Shown: positions 10,473-21,092 of the stretch, in pieces
Numbering within the stretch: position 1 is the stretch's first letter
How the letters are laid out: every line of letters starts with the position of its first letter
NCBI GenBank assembly: GCA_001643675.2
Contig: LSRY02000054.1
Location: 533,501-597,500 of the forward strand
DNA from: Monocercomonoides exilis
Lineage: Eukaryota; Preaxostyla; Oxymonadida; Polymastigidae
Length of the DNA: 64,000 nt
Reading direction: 5' to 3'
Position numbers and translations under genes: made by a program
The notes under the pieces: generated by a model
Databases searched by the model: none
The model's input: only the letters and a program-made list of their open reading frames with translations
Told to the model about the DNA's origin: nothing

Positions 10473-12458
10473 TCTTCTCTATTTAATTCTTCTTCATCCT
10501 CCTCCTCTTCTTCTTCCTCCTCCTCTTCTTCTCCTTCTCCTTCTTTCTCTTCTCCTTCCAACAGAAAAGTTAACACAGCAAAAACTCTTTCAAAAACAGA
10601 CAGAAAATCAAATTTGCCTTCTTCTTCTTCCTCTCTTTCTTTATTAAACACACCAACATCATCATCTTCTTCCTCCTCCTCCTCTTCTTCTTCTTCTTCT
10701 TCTCCATTAAATTCTTCTTCTCCTCTTTCTTCTTCTTCTTCTTCTTCTTCTCATCTTCTCAAAGACAATCCCATCAAACGAAGCTTAACTTCTTTCTCTC
10801 TCAGAAGATCTTCTTCTTTCTCTTTCTCTTCTTCTTCTTCCTCCCCCTCTTCTTCTTCTTCTTCTCCTCTTTCTCCTCTTTCTCCTCTTTCTCCTCTTTC
10901 TCCTTCTTCTGCCCCGTCTTCTCCTCGTCTTATTCCTTCTTCTTTCTCTTCTTCTTCTTCTTCTTCTCTTTCTTCTTCTTCTTCTTCTTCTTCTTCTTTG
11001 ATGTCTTTATCTTCTCCTTATCGAAATAAAACTATTAGTCCTTCTCCTCTTTCTTCATCATCATCTTCTTCCTCTTCTTCTCCTTCTCCTTCTCCTTCTC
11101 CTTCTCCTTTATCATTTTCTTCTTCTTCTTCTCTTTCTCCCTCTTCTCCTCACAAACCATCCATTTCTCGTCTTTCTATGCTCAAAAGAGCAAACTCATT
11201 CAGTTCTTCTCCTCTTTCGAATTGCTCTTTTTCTTCCTCTTCTTCTTCTGAAATTGAAGCTGAAGAGGACGTTAATGATAATGTCATAAGTACAATTAAT
11301 ATTTCTTCTCCTTCCTCTTCTTCGTCCTCTTCCTCTTCTTCTTCTTCTACAAATTCTTCATCAAATTCTTCTTCTTCTTCTCCTCTCCCCAGTACCCCTC
11401 GTTCCTATCTCAAACTGACTCGTTCTCATTCATTCAACTCCAAATCTTCCTCTCCAAAAAGTCCTTTTTCCTTTTCTTCTTCAAATTCTTCTCCTTCTTC
11501 TCCTTCTTCTCGACATTTTGACATGTCTGTCAAATTATCTGATTCAAATACAAATGATGGCAAATTGTTCGAACCCACAAGTAATTTTCCGGTCCGGAAA
11601 CTCGAAAATATAAGTGATGGGTGCAGAAAAAATGAAGGCGAAAAGGGCAATTTTGATGGGAGAAGCAGCACTTTGAGTAATAAAAGTGGGCAAATCAGTC
11701 AAATTAGTAAAATAAGTCAAGTTAGTCTTATTAGCAAGGCAAGACAAGGGAATAAGAGCAGAATTGGAAGTGGAAGTGGAAGAAGAGAAGAGAATAGAAA
11801 AGAGAACAGAAATATTAATGGCAGATTTGATGAATCAAGCAAACACAACAACAAAGAAGAAGAAGAAGAACATGATGATGATGATGAGAAGGAGGAAGAA
11901 GAAGATGCTTTGTGTTTGAGTGAAACATTTGCAATACCTGAATTCAAGCCACACAAAGCAGAAACTGCTTCTTCAACTACAACTGCTTCATTTTCAAATT
12001 CTTCTTCAAATTCCTCAAATTCATCATCTTCTTCTTCTTTTTCTTCTTCTTCTCATATCTCTTCATCGCATGCTCTTCTCCCTCAGTTTTCATCATACAT
12101 CACTCACATTCCCCTTCCGGCTGGTTCTGCTTTGCCGGCAAAATTATGTTCTTCTTCTTCTTCTTCTTCAAATTCTTCAATATCATCTTTATCAACAACA
12201 AAAGATCCTTCATTGTTATCATCATCTTCTTCTTCTTCTTCTTCATTTTCAAATTCTTCTTCTTCTTCTCCCTCTTCTTCTTCTTCTTCTTCTTCTTCTT
12301 CTTCTTCTTCTTCTTCTTCTTCTTCTTCTTCTTCTTCTTCTTCTTCTTCTTCTTCTTGTTTGAACACTTCTTCGCTGTATAAAGCGTCCTCTTCTTTATT
12401 TAAGTTCGCTTTGACTGCTCCGCCTTTGCCTTCTTCCTCTTCTTCAAAGAAAGCATAA
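7013..12458 (+). CDS. Casein kinase 1 family protein kinase with a giant Ser-rich tail
   Basis: Two exons (7013-7323 and 7400-12458; 76-nt GT-AG intron) give 1,789 aa. The ATG at 7013 is chosen because the 16 codons before it are pyrimidine-rich leader-like sequence. The kinase domain fills roughly residues 12-290: glycine loop GKGSFGS, Lys44 in VAAK, catalytic HRDVKPENF with Asp134, DYG (Asp155) in place of DFG, and the CK1 hallmark stretch INAHLGIELTRKDDLESL with SLPWQG. These mark CK1 rather than other Ser/Thr kinases. Next comes a Glu/Asp-rich region (about 340-420), basic and mixed low-complexity segments, then from about residue 930 to the end mostly Ser homopolymers with SP repeats and short ordered islands. 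Typical CK1 proteins are 300-500 aa. The tail could be phosphorylated in cis by this acid- and phospho-directed kinase, but that is inference. The kinase domain is GC-richer than its flanks. Confidence 0.9.
9880..12450 (+). repeat. Polypyrimidine (TCT/TCC/TCA) microsatellite tract coding for poly-Ser
   Basis: About 2.5 kb inside the kinase gene is dominated by TCT, TCC and TCA triplets, including an almost pure TTC/TCT run of about 120 bp around 12240-12357. Ser codons are interspersed with Pro (CCT, giving SP repeats) and short unique islands. The strand asymmetry produces long Glu/Lys/Arg-rich antisense frames that are not genes. Such mirror-symmetric pyrimidine tracts can form triplex DNA and expand or contract. 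Confidence 0.85.
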
Positions 12459-13750
12459 GAATTTCTATCTAATTTATTTCTTTTTTCTTCTTTTTTTCTT
12501 CTTCTTCATCTTCATCATCTTCATCATCTTCTTCCGTTTCTTCCATTTCTTCAGTACCTTCTTCATATTTAGCTTCATATGAATTGCAAAGAACATAATT
12601 CTTCAATGAAAACATGACATTTAAAAGGCGAAAAGCAGAAAAAAGCGAAATAAAAAAAATGGAAATGTTAATTTTTAATTGTTTTTTGTGTGTGTGTTAT
12701 GAAAAAAAAAAGTAATTGTTTTGTTATGTTGTGAATATGTTTGATTAAAAGAAGAAGAAGAAGAAGAAGAGAAAGAAAAGAGAAAGAGAAAGAGAAAGAA
12801 AAATTGGATTATTGTTTGGATTTGGTTGGAGTTCGTATTAATTTGTGTAATTCGAATTTTTTGTTTTTTCAATGAAAATGCATTCATAAACATCATCTTC
12901 TTCTTATTCTGCTCTTTTTCTTTCTCTTTCTTTCTCTTTCTCCCTTGCTAATAAATTAATTTCTTTATTTATTACCAAAAATTAGTATTGATTTATGTCT
13001 TTATTGAATGTTCCATGTAATGTATGTTATTTTTCATTGGCTGTTGTATCATATTGAAATTTTGTTGTAATTCGATTTCTTTCTTTCTTTCTTTAGCGAA
13101 AAATATGTTTATTCTTCTTCTTCTTCTTCTTTATGGAATTATTTATTTATTTAACTTTTTTTTTTTTTATTTTATTTCTTTTTTTATTTTTTTATTGATT
13201 AAAGTTTGATTTTCAAAGCATTTCGAGGATTTTTACTTGTTTTTTTAGCAGTAATCCTTGAACATTTTTGTTTCATCTGAAGATTGCAATCAAGTTGCTT
13301 TCTCTTTTCTTATTCTGAAGCTTTTGCCGTGTAATATTGTTAATAATAATTTTGTTTCATTTTTCCATATTTTTATCTCAATTGAATTTTCAATAATAAT
13401 TTTTATTTTTTAATCAAACAAAATCCATGTTTTTTTTTTGTGTCATATCTCACGTCATTCACGAAAAACAAAGAAAAGAAAAAAGAAAACAATTGATAAA
13501 ATACTAAGTGCTTGTAACTTTTTTATCACTTCGGATTTCATGAACAAAAAAGAAGAAAACCTATTAGCATTTGTAAGTATTAAAATAACACAACAAAATT
13601 TTTGTTGCTTCTTTATTTCTCTTTAAGATGAGTATAAAATAAAAAAAAACTAGACTGCTTTCCAAAATATCCTCTCCATAAAATGAAGATAGCAAAAAAA
13701 AATCAAACCATTTAAAATTCAACAAAACAAATACATTCTCAAAATGATTA
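12459..13750. other. Intergenic with CTT/GAA microsatellites, no gene seen
   Basis: This stretch holds short CTT runs (12490-12545, 12895-12945, 13080-13130) and a GAA run (12750-12800), then AT-rich sequence. It separates the convergent kinase (plus) and membrane-protein (minus) genes and so should contain both 3' ends. Confidence 0.6.
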
Positions 13751-14386
13751 TTATGAAGTACTCGACAAAGCTGCGTCTTGCTTATCCATCATTGGTCCTG
13801 CTCCTTGACCGGCATAAGGTTGATAGGTTGTCGGCTGATATCCACTGTTCGCAACATTTGTTTGCGGATATCCAGCATTATATCCAGGGGTATATGCTGC
13901 TTGATTTGGCGTTGCATTTGGAGCAGGATAACCCGCTGTATATCCAGTTGGATATGTTCCAGGATATCCAGTTGGATAATTCTGTGGATAGCCTTGTTGA
14001 CCTGCCGCAGGATAACCAGGAGTCTGGTATTGAGGTGCCCCATATGGAGCATATTGAGCGGGTTGAGCACCTGCAACTCCTGGAGCTGGAACATATCCAC
14101 TTTGGTTCTTCTTCTTTTTCTTTTGATAGCAGCAGCAACATATGATAACGCCAACAAAGATCAAAGCCCCACCAATGAAAATAACACAGTACACAGCAGT
14201 GGTAATATTAAGTTTCGTTTGTATTTCATCAAGTTGACTCAAAGTGCATTTGTTATAAGTGCAATCATAATATCCAGTGCATTTAAAATAATGTGTATAG
14301 TTGCAACAATATGTCGTTGAATAATTTGTGTAATAGCAAGTGTAGCAAAAAGTTTCTTGCAAAAGTGGTAAAAGAATTGCAAGCAT
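13751..14386 (-). CDS. Small type I membrane protein: Cys-rich ectodomain, one TM helix, Pro/Tyr/Gly-rich tail
   Basis: The 211-aa product starts at the first in-frame ATG (14386). A short hydrophobic leader (MLAILLPLL) is followed by an ectodomain of about 45 residues packed with Cys and Tyr (FCYTCYYTNYSTTYCC and so on) with N-glycosylation sequons NYS and NYT. A membrane helix follows (about residues 60-84, GGALIFVGVIICCCC) with a juxtamembrane Cys cluster that could be palmitoylated, then five Lys as a stop-transfer signal. The tail of about 120 residues has repeats of the type GYP, TGYP and QYAPYG. This order (Cys-rich ectodomain, TM with CCCC, Pro/Tyr tail) recalls shisa-like or VOPP1/WBP1 adaptor proteins, but no family assignment is justified. 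It is divergently arranged with RAD51, whose start is about 185 bp away, so the two may share a promoter region. Confidence 0.75.
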   Translation of the reverse strand: MLAILLPLLQETFCYTCYYTNYSTTYCCNYTHYFKCTGYYDCTYNKCTLSQLDEIQTKLNITTAVYCVIFIGGALIFVGVIICCCCYQKKKKKNQSGYVPAPGVAGAQPAQYAPYGAPQYQTPGYPAAGQQGYPQNYPTGYPGTYPTGYTAGYPAPNATPNQAAYTPGYNAGYPQTNVANSGYQPTTYQPYAGQGAGPMMDKQDAALSSTS

Positions 14387-14570
14387 CACAAACAATTATG
14401 ATCAATTATGATCTTATCTCATAAAAGCAACTTTTTCATATTTTTTGATAAAATTATTTTGCAATTAACTTTCAATGTGCGAATAGTTACATACTCAAAT
14501 TTCTATCAGTTGAATGACTTATCAAACATTTTGAAATTTTGTGAAGCATGTTTCCCATATTTAAGTATTT

Positions 14571-15765
14571 ATGTCTGTTCAGGAAGAAGAAGTTCAACAA
14601 GAAGTCGTTGAAGGAGCAATTCCAATTTCAAAGTTGGAAGGAAATGGAATTACTGCAGCAGATATTAAAAAATTGATGGAACAAGGATTTTTCACAGTTG
14701 AATCTGTTGCTTTTACAACAAAAAAGAATATTATGAATGTGAAGGGAATAACAGATGGAAAGGCAGACAAATTGTTGGCGGAAGGTATTCATATGTATTA
14801 TTATTGTTGATTTATAAACATATAAAATAATTTTTACTCTATTTTGTATTAAAGCTGCAAAGCTCGTGCCAATGGGCTTTCGAACAGCTTCTGACTTTCA
14901 TCTTCAGCGCCAACAAATCTTGAGAATAACAACAGGATCAAAAGCACTTGACGAGCTTCTTGAAGGTTTTTTTTTTCAAAAATTCAATTTTCTTCGTTTC
15001 AAAAAAAAATTGATTTATTTCACAGGAGGAATTGAAACTGGTTCAATAACAGAAATATTCGGTGAATTTAAAACTGGAAAAACACAGATATGCCACACAT
15101 TATGTGTCACTTGTCAACTTCCACAAGATCAAGGAGGTGCAGAAGGAAAAGCTCTTTATATTGATACTGAAGGTACTTTCCGTCCTGAGCGTCTTGTGAA
15201 AACAGCTGAACGATTTGGATTAAATTCAGCTGTTTGTGTTATGTTTTTTTGTATATTCTTAATTTTTTACATTTTATTTTTTGTTAAACGCATTTAGGAT
15301 GTTCTCGATAATGTAGCATATGCACGAGCATACAATAGTGATCATCAAACACAACTTCTGATTCAAGCTTCTGCACTTATGGCAGAAGAGCGATTTGCCC
15401 TGTTGATAATTGATTCTGCAACGGCATTGTATCGTACTGATTATTCTGGACGTGGCCAGCTAAGTGACAGGCAAATGCATTTAGGACGTTTTTTGAGAAC
15501 TTTGCTTCGTTTGGCAGATGAATATGGAATTGCTGTCGTCATTACAAATCAGGTGGTTGCTCAAGTTGATGGAATGTCTTTTGTTGGAGAAGCTAAAAAA
15601 CCAATTGGAGGTCATATCATGGCTCATGCATCAACAACCAGGTTGTCTTTGAGAAAAGGAAAGGCTGAAACAAGAATATGCAAAATATATGATTCTCCTT
15701 CTCTGCCGGAATCTGAGGCACAGTTTGTAATAACGGAGAATGGAATTGGCGATGCAAAAGATTGA
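14571..15765 (+). CDS. RAD51: RAD51 recombinase
   Basis: Four exons (14571-14784, 14855-14965, 15026-15231, 15298-15765) join in frame to 332 aa, close to the usual length of about 340. Introns of 70, 60 and 66 nt are GT-AG. The N-terminal helix-hairpin-helix domain is recognisable ([17 protein letters not shown], then [20 protein letters not shown]). The core has Walker [10 protein letters not shown] (about residues 121-129), [10 protein letters not shown], Walker B LLIIDS with Asp216, the YRTDYSGRG loop, and the conserved C-terminus ending GDAKD. This pattern fits RAD51 rather than DMC1. The protein forms ATP-dependent filaments on single-stranded DNA for homology search and strand exchange. 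The ATG at 14571 gives a short acidic N-terminus like that of other RAD51 proteins. No disabling change is seen. Confidence 0.96.
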
Positions 15766-16744
15766 ATTGCGTGTCTTTTTATATGTTCAATTCACCTTTT
15801 TCTTTATTCTCATGGTGCATTTATGATTTTTTGTTTGTTTGTTTGACTTGTTTTTTCACTGAAATCAAATATTTTGTTCCAATTATTATACGTGTTTGTC
15901 CACACGGTTTTGGAATATATCGTTTAAGAACTTTAAATGGAAATTTGCTTTTGTGGACAATTATCTTTCTAAAAAATTAATTATAGTGCAAAAAGAATTA
16001 AACATTTATTTAAATTGTAACAGAATAGATTTTACTTATTTCAAAACTTTTCCGAATAAGTTGTCTTTAATTGTGTTATTCAATCAAATTAATAAGTTAA
16101 TACAATATCAATACATTTATACGTTGACGTATTCGCTACACATCATATCCTACTACAATTTCAATTATGAATCTGTAAATAGAAATGTTTGTAATTATAA
16201 AACAAAATAAAACTTCTGTTGAACAAAATATTCGAAAAAAAAAGTGAAATGATTGCATAAAATATAGCAAGTCGAATAAAATCCATTTGATATCAACAAA
16301 AAATTATTTTCAATTTTTTAAAGATAAATTTTCAACGGATTAGGATGTTAAAAAAAGAACAAAAACCTAAAATCGTCACAATTGTTTATAAAATTGAGTA
16401 AATTCATATTGAGTTCCCGATCATAGATTAACAAAATAAAGTCCCGCAAAAAATATGTATAAAAACAATTAAATTACTTAGAATTACACAATACGTCGAC
16501 TAAATTCAGTAAATCACTCTTAAAAGCTTAAATAGCGTTTAAAAAAATAAAAAGCCTTTGGATAAAAGCACAACGCAAAGTTATAAGTTACATCTTCTTC
16601 GTTTCACATGTGCAGCATTCATTAGTAAAAGAAAATCTGATTTTTATCTATTTTGGTGATCTTTTTGCTCAAATAGTGGAAGTTTTGATCCATAACAACC
16701 AATTTGTAGGTTGAATTTCAATTTAAATAAATATATCGTTTTAA
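15766..16744. other. Intergenic, no gene seen
   Basis: AT-rich sequence between RAD51 and the PHD-finger gene. Short frames here are hydrophobic or Asn/Lys-rich chance products. Confidence 0.6.
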
Positions 16745-17939
16745 ATGCCGAAACAAGCAAAAGGAGGATATCATCAAAGTCAACAATCTGAAGAAGACCC
16801 CAATCGGTTTGAGTTTAATCATTTTTTACACTGATCATGACGTCGAACATTTCAAATTTTGCACACTTTTTTTTAGCCTCTGGTGCACATGTCAGGTGTG
16901 ACACAATTCATAAAAGTTGTCAATTATTTAATTTTATGTTATATCTATCAATTATAATTCATGTGCCGCATTGCGCCTTTAAATAAATAACAAATTACAA
17001 ATTTTCAAAGACTCCTTATGTTGAAGGTCAATTTATGATTCAGTGCGATATGTGCAATGAAGTTTGATGTTATTATTATATTTATAATTTTTTCAACAAA
17101 ATTTATTTCTTTTGTTTTTTCTTTTATTATGATATAAACGCAAATAACATTTTTCAAATTTTAGTGGTTTCATGGAACATGTGTTGGTATTACTCCCAAG
17201 CAGGCTGAAACAATGGATACTTATTATTGTGATGCTTGTGTTGCGAAATCACAACATAACAAAAAGCGTCTTCCTCCTTCAATGCCTGGAGTTTGTTATT
17301 GTTATTGAAGTTTTTTCCAAAATTGATCTTTCAACTAATATATTTTATTTTCTTTACAAAAAGGCTTCTGACGCATCTAAACCTTCAAAGGATGTGCGTG
17401 TAGAGGTTGTGCGTCATCTTGAGTCAATATTTAAACGTGGAGCTGAAAAGTGCATTGGAGTTTTAAAGAGCGAGATTGACGCTGGAGTTGGTGAGTCTGA
17501 AAAAGCTCAAAAAGAGCGAGAAATCGAGTTGGTGCGTCAAGTGATGCAGTCCAATGAAAAATTACATGAAATGTCAGTTGATGCTGAAAGAGGCTTGAAA
17601 GAGATGTGTGGAGGCGAAAAGGAAAAGCGATACAGAGATCAATATAGAACCATCAAATCGAAAATGGACTCTGATGAAGCTGCTAATAATCCATGGAGGC
17701 TGAAATTCTTTTTGGGAGAACGTTTGCAAATTTGTTAATTTATTTATAAGTTTTTGACAATCCGTAATTTTTATTTTTAATTTTTTCTCATTCGAAATTG
17801 AAATACTTTTTTTTCATATAATTTTGCTTGTTTGCAAATAATTGGCTTTTTAGAACCTGCTTATAATATGGGAGCTGCTGAGATGTCAGGTTCCGTTGAT
17901 CCTGCTGCCCAGCCTCCGCAACATCCAGTTTTAATGTGA
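16745..17939 (+). CDS. PHD-finger protein with a TFIIS-central-domain-like region
   Basis: Six exons (16745-16806, 16877-16895, 17011-17061, 17165-17290, 17364-17721, 17854-17939) join in one frame to 233 aa; exon 2 is only 19 nt. Joining them yields a complete C4HC3 PHD finger: C24-x-C26, C39-x2-C42, H47-x2-C50, C66-x2-C69, with the WFHGTCVGI core. Restoration of all eight zinc ligands across three introns is strong support for the model. Residues about 87-205 are helical and charged and end YRTIKSKMDSDEAANNPWRLKFFLGE, resembling the end of the TFIIS central domain (KYR.....NL.D..N..L...L..GE). PHD plus TFIIS-M occurs in Bye1/PHF3/DIDO-type proteins, which bind methylated H3K4 and RNA polymerase II. 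The stop is TGA right after HPVLM; a further intron at ATGTGAGT is possible, so the C-terminus is less certain. Confidence 0.8.
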
Positions 17940-18507
17940 GTTTAATTGTCACCCTAATATTTTAATTTGAGCTGGTCGATATCTCTCCCACTTCAATTGT
18001 TATACGTTTTTTACTTGTCACCAGCATGCAGATAATGCTTTATCATTCACTTTTATTCAATTTGCTTATTGGATTGAAATAGACACTGTATTGTAAATCT
18101 TTAGACTGCTTAATTATGTAATATTTTTTATCCTATTTCAAACAGTACAGCTATAAAGTCAATATTTATCTAAATTTTCTAATATATATACCAAAATGTT
18201 TCAAAGAAAATAATTCAAAATCGCAGTCAATCGTTGAAAGAGAAGTCCATGTTTATTGAAACCTTGATAAAATAAGCTTAGAAATTCCAAGTTTTGTTTT
18301 GGATAATTAATAAAATCTTGAAAGAAATATAAAAAATTTGAATGAGAATTTCAATGTATAACAATGAAATTTTCAACAGTTTCAATTTGTTTCAAAAACT
18401 CTTTTTTTAATTTCCACTTTCTTTACTCAATTTAAAAAAAAAAGTTTTTTCTTCAACAAACTACATTCAAAAATTGTTCCAAAAAATATCAATTTAGTTG
18501 TTGCATA
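17940..18507. other. Intergenic, no gene seen
   Basis: AT-rich flank between the PHD gene and the first mobile element of the gene-free zone. If the PHD gene has a further exon it would lie here, but I could not identify one. Confidence 0.5.
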
Positions 18508-18883
18508 CACCAAAAATGTTTCAAAATCGAAAAACTTTCAAGCACAGTCGAAAGTTAGAAAAACTTCAAATTCACAAAATGGGGAAAAATACGGACTTTC
18601 AAGCTTTTTATGTGCAAAGTTCAAAAAATTTGCTTCACTTATAACTTTGTTTCGATTTCTCTGATTTTCAAAAAATTGGATTTTCATCTCAGGGATCGGA
18701 TATCATTGATTTTACAGCATTAAGTTTAGTGACATTTCACGAATGTCGAAGAATGGAATCATTTTTACTGTGTATTTTTATCAAAAAAAGTCAATTAAAA
18801 GTGCTTTTTTTTTTTTTTTTTTTTAAGAAAATGCTTGAAGAGATATATTTTCCCCTAAATGCTGACAAAAATACAAAGATAAT

Positions 18884-18884
<1 letters not shown>

Positions 18885-18935
<51 letters not shown>
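18885..18935. repeat. Homopolymer A51
   Basis: An uninterrupted run of about 51 A lies inside the family A element, and a T20 run is at 18805-18824. The lengths are probably approximate because such runs are error-prone in sequencing. Confidence 0.8.
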
Positions 18936-18936
<1 letters not shown>

Positions 18937-18972
18937 ATTGTTGTTGTTGAAATATCTTTTATATTTGTAATT

Positions 18973-19230
18973 TGGGTGATTATTTTTGAAATCATATTTT
19001 TTTGTTCATAATTTTCGGTTTATAAATCACCCTTGAATATTTATAAATGAACACAAAAAAAGTCAAATGGTATGTTTGAGACATCTTCATCTTTATTTCA
19101 GCAAAAACATTTGTTTTTGAAACAGTTGTGATAGTTTCAATGTTTGAATTCGAAATCTCTTCCCAATAACAAACAATCTTTGAAAAATCAACACCCCGAA
19201 AAAAGATATGATTTCAAAAATAATCACCCA
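18973..19230. mobile_element. MITE family B, copy 2, nested
   Basis: 258 bp with inverted ends TGGGTGATTATTTTTGAAAT and the inverse ATTTCAAAAATAATCACCCA. It has the same length and termini as the copy at 2299. It interrupts a family A element at a point where copy 1 of that family is continuous, which dates it after the family A insertion. The flanks are TT/TT rather than a clean TA duplication. Confidence 0.75.
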
Positions 19231-19719
19231 TTTAGATTATTTTTTATCTCTTTTCCGATATGTTTTTGTGCTTCATTTTGTTTAATTGAAATTTTTTGAA
19301 ACATGAGCTGAATTCTGATTTATTTTTATCTCATTTCAATTGAAAGGATCCTTCTTCACAGAAATTTTCCCAAAGAAAATTTTTGTTTATAAACCAATTT
19401 TTAGTGGTATGATGAATTCAGAATTTGTTCTCTTTTTTCGTGTTTATTTTAACGAAATACTCATTTCTTTTGAAAAAAACTAATGTTTTAAGTTTTGTTT
19501 CGAGTTTGTTATTGAGTTAATTTTGGTATAAAATTGTGAAATTTTGAAAAAAAACAACAATCCAAACATTACGAATTTTTTTCTCATATACAAAAGAAAA
19601 ACATTTCTTTTCCATTGAATACTTTTTATTAAAGTTAATTTTTTCGATTAATTTTCGATTTCTATCAAAAGTTTTTCAACTTTTGTTGAAAGTGATTCAA
19701 TTTTAAAATTTTTTTGGTT

Positions 19720-20432
19720 TTATTCTTTCCATTAAAAAAAAATCGTTTTTTTCTTTTTCTTCGATTTTTCATTTTCTTTTTCTTCTTTCTTTGTTGGTTG
19801 GTGTGTTAATAAATTGACATATTCTTTTTTTCGGCAATAAACACGTTTATGATTTTATTCTTCATAAAACCTACTGCATAAAGAAAAAAATGAACTTTCT
19901 TTTGATCTCACTGATAAGCTCGAATCAAATAGGTAATTCTTTATGAAAAGTCGCAATTTTTTAATTTTCAGATAAATCAAAAATTTCATATTTTGCTCAA
20001 AATTTTGTTAACATCAACAAAACTTCACAAACATGGAATCAATATTTGGATAATGCAATTTTAAACATTCTAAAGAAGATTCGTGAGTAGAAACAGAAAT
20101 TTGACCAAATTATGAAATTTTTGATTTATTTAAAATTAAAGCATTTGCGTCTTTTCAAAAAGAATTACCCAAATAGAAGCATAATATTGTCGTTCCTTTC
20201 CATTTTTATTTCAATTTGAACAAATTGGATTGTTTATCTCGGACACAGTTTATTATTCCTAATAGTGATGATCGCTTTGTATGTTTCTTTGACTTGTGAA
20301 TTCACGTTTTCATGTTCGACATTGGAGTTTTTTTTTAATCTATTTTTTGACTTTCAAAAACATCTGTTTTAAATTCACTCCGAATGAAGATAAATGTGAA
20401 ATATTTTTTTATATGTTCGTTTCGATTAAATA
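19720..20432. other. Gene-free AT-rich spacer
   Basis: No credible coding frame, RNA gene or terminal repeats are seen between two family A elements. Confidence 0.5.
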
Positions 20433-21092
20433 CACCAAAAATTATTCAAATTCGAAAATGAATAATTCAATTTAGAAGCAATAATTTTTTTGTTTTGTGG
20501 AATAAATAACTTGTGTTTTGGGTTTTAAATTCTTTTAATTATTATCTCATTAGCAAATTTTGTTTATCAATATTTGAGAAATGATGCATTTTCATTTTGA
20601 AAATGTTTTTTATTTTGAATGAAGGTTTATTGATTGAAGTTAATTTGAAAAGGAAATAAATACTTTTTCATGTATAAAACCGATATTATTCAAAAATTTG
20701 CCAATGAAACAATCACATTATTGTGAAGAAATAATTCAATAATCGTGATAAAATTTTTTCAATTTTTATTTGGTTATTCAATAGAATGAATTTTTATAAA
20801 ACTATTATTATTTGAGTGATGATTTTCGAAAATGAAATAATTTTTTATAAAAAATTGATTTCTTGATTGTTGCAATAAAAAATACAGTTTTAATGAGTAA
20901 TAAAATTTGATTTGTTAAAAAATAACTTGAACTTTTCTGAAATCCATTCTCGAGAAAAATTAAAAATTTCAGTTTTTAATGAATTTCGAAATTGTATAAA
21001 TCATTTTCGAAATTGAATTGTTCTTTTTCGAATTTGAATTAATAAATTACGAAATTGAATTATTTTTTTTCGAATTAGAATTATTTTTGGTG
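20433..21092. mobile_element. MITE family A, copy 3
   Basis: This copy starts CACCAAAAATTATTC and ends ATTATTTTTGGTG, with TA on both sides (20431-20432 and 21093-21094). The 660-bp interior differs from copies 1 and 2 but keeps short boxes of TTCGAA/AATTGAATTA type near both ends. It is non-coding. Confidence 0.7.

Larger units (their letters stand above)
18508..19719. mobile_element. MITE family A, copy 2, carrying a nested family B element
   Basis: The left end CACCAAAAAT is preceded by TA and followed by TCGAAAAACTTTC boxes as in copy 1. The interior from about 19270 aligns with 1340-1900 of copy 1 (for example TTTTTATCTCATTTCA then TTGAAAG). The right end near 19719 is degenerate (TTTTTTTGGTTTTA). 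Relative to copy 1 it contains extra sequence at about 18575-18870, a 51-base A run, and the inserted family B element at 18973-19230. Confidence 0.65.

Noticed and set aside
8057-12367. Long antisense Glu/Lys/Arg- and Leu-rich frames opposite the kinase tail
   Set aside because: They are mirror products of TCT/TCC repeats. The sense frame is continuous with a real kinase domain.
14387-14395. Start of the small membrane protein at a TTG three codons upstream
   Set aside because: TTG starts are not expected in nuclear genes; the ATG at 14386 gives a reasonable signal peptide.
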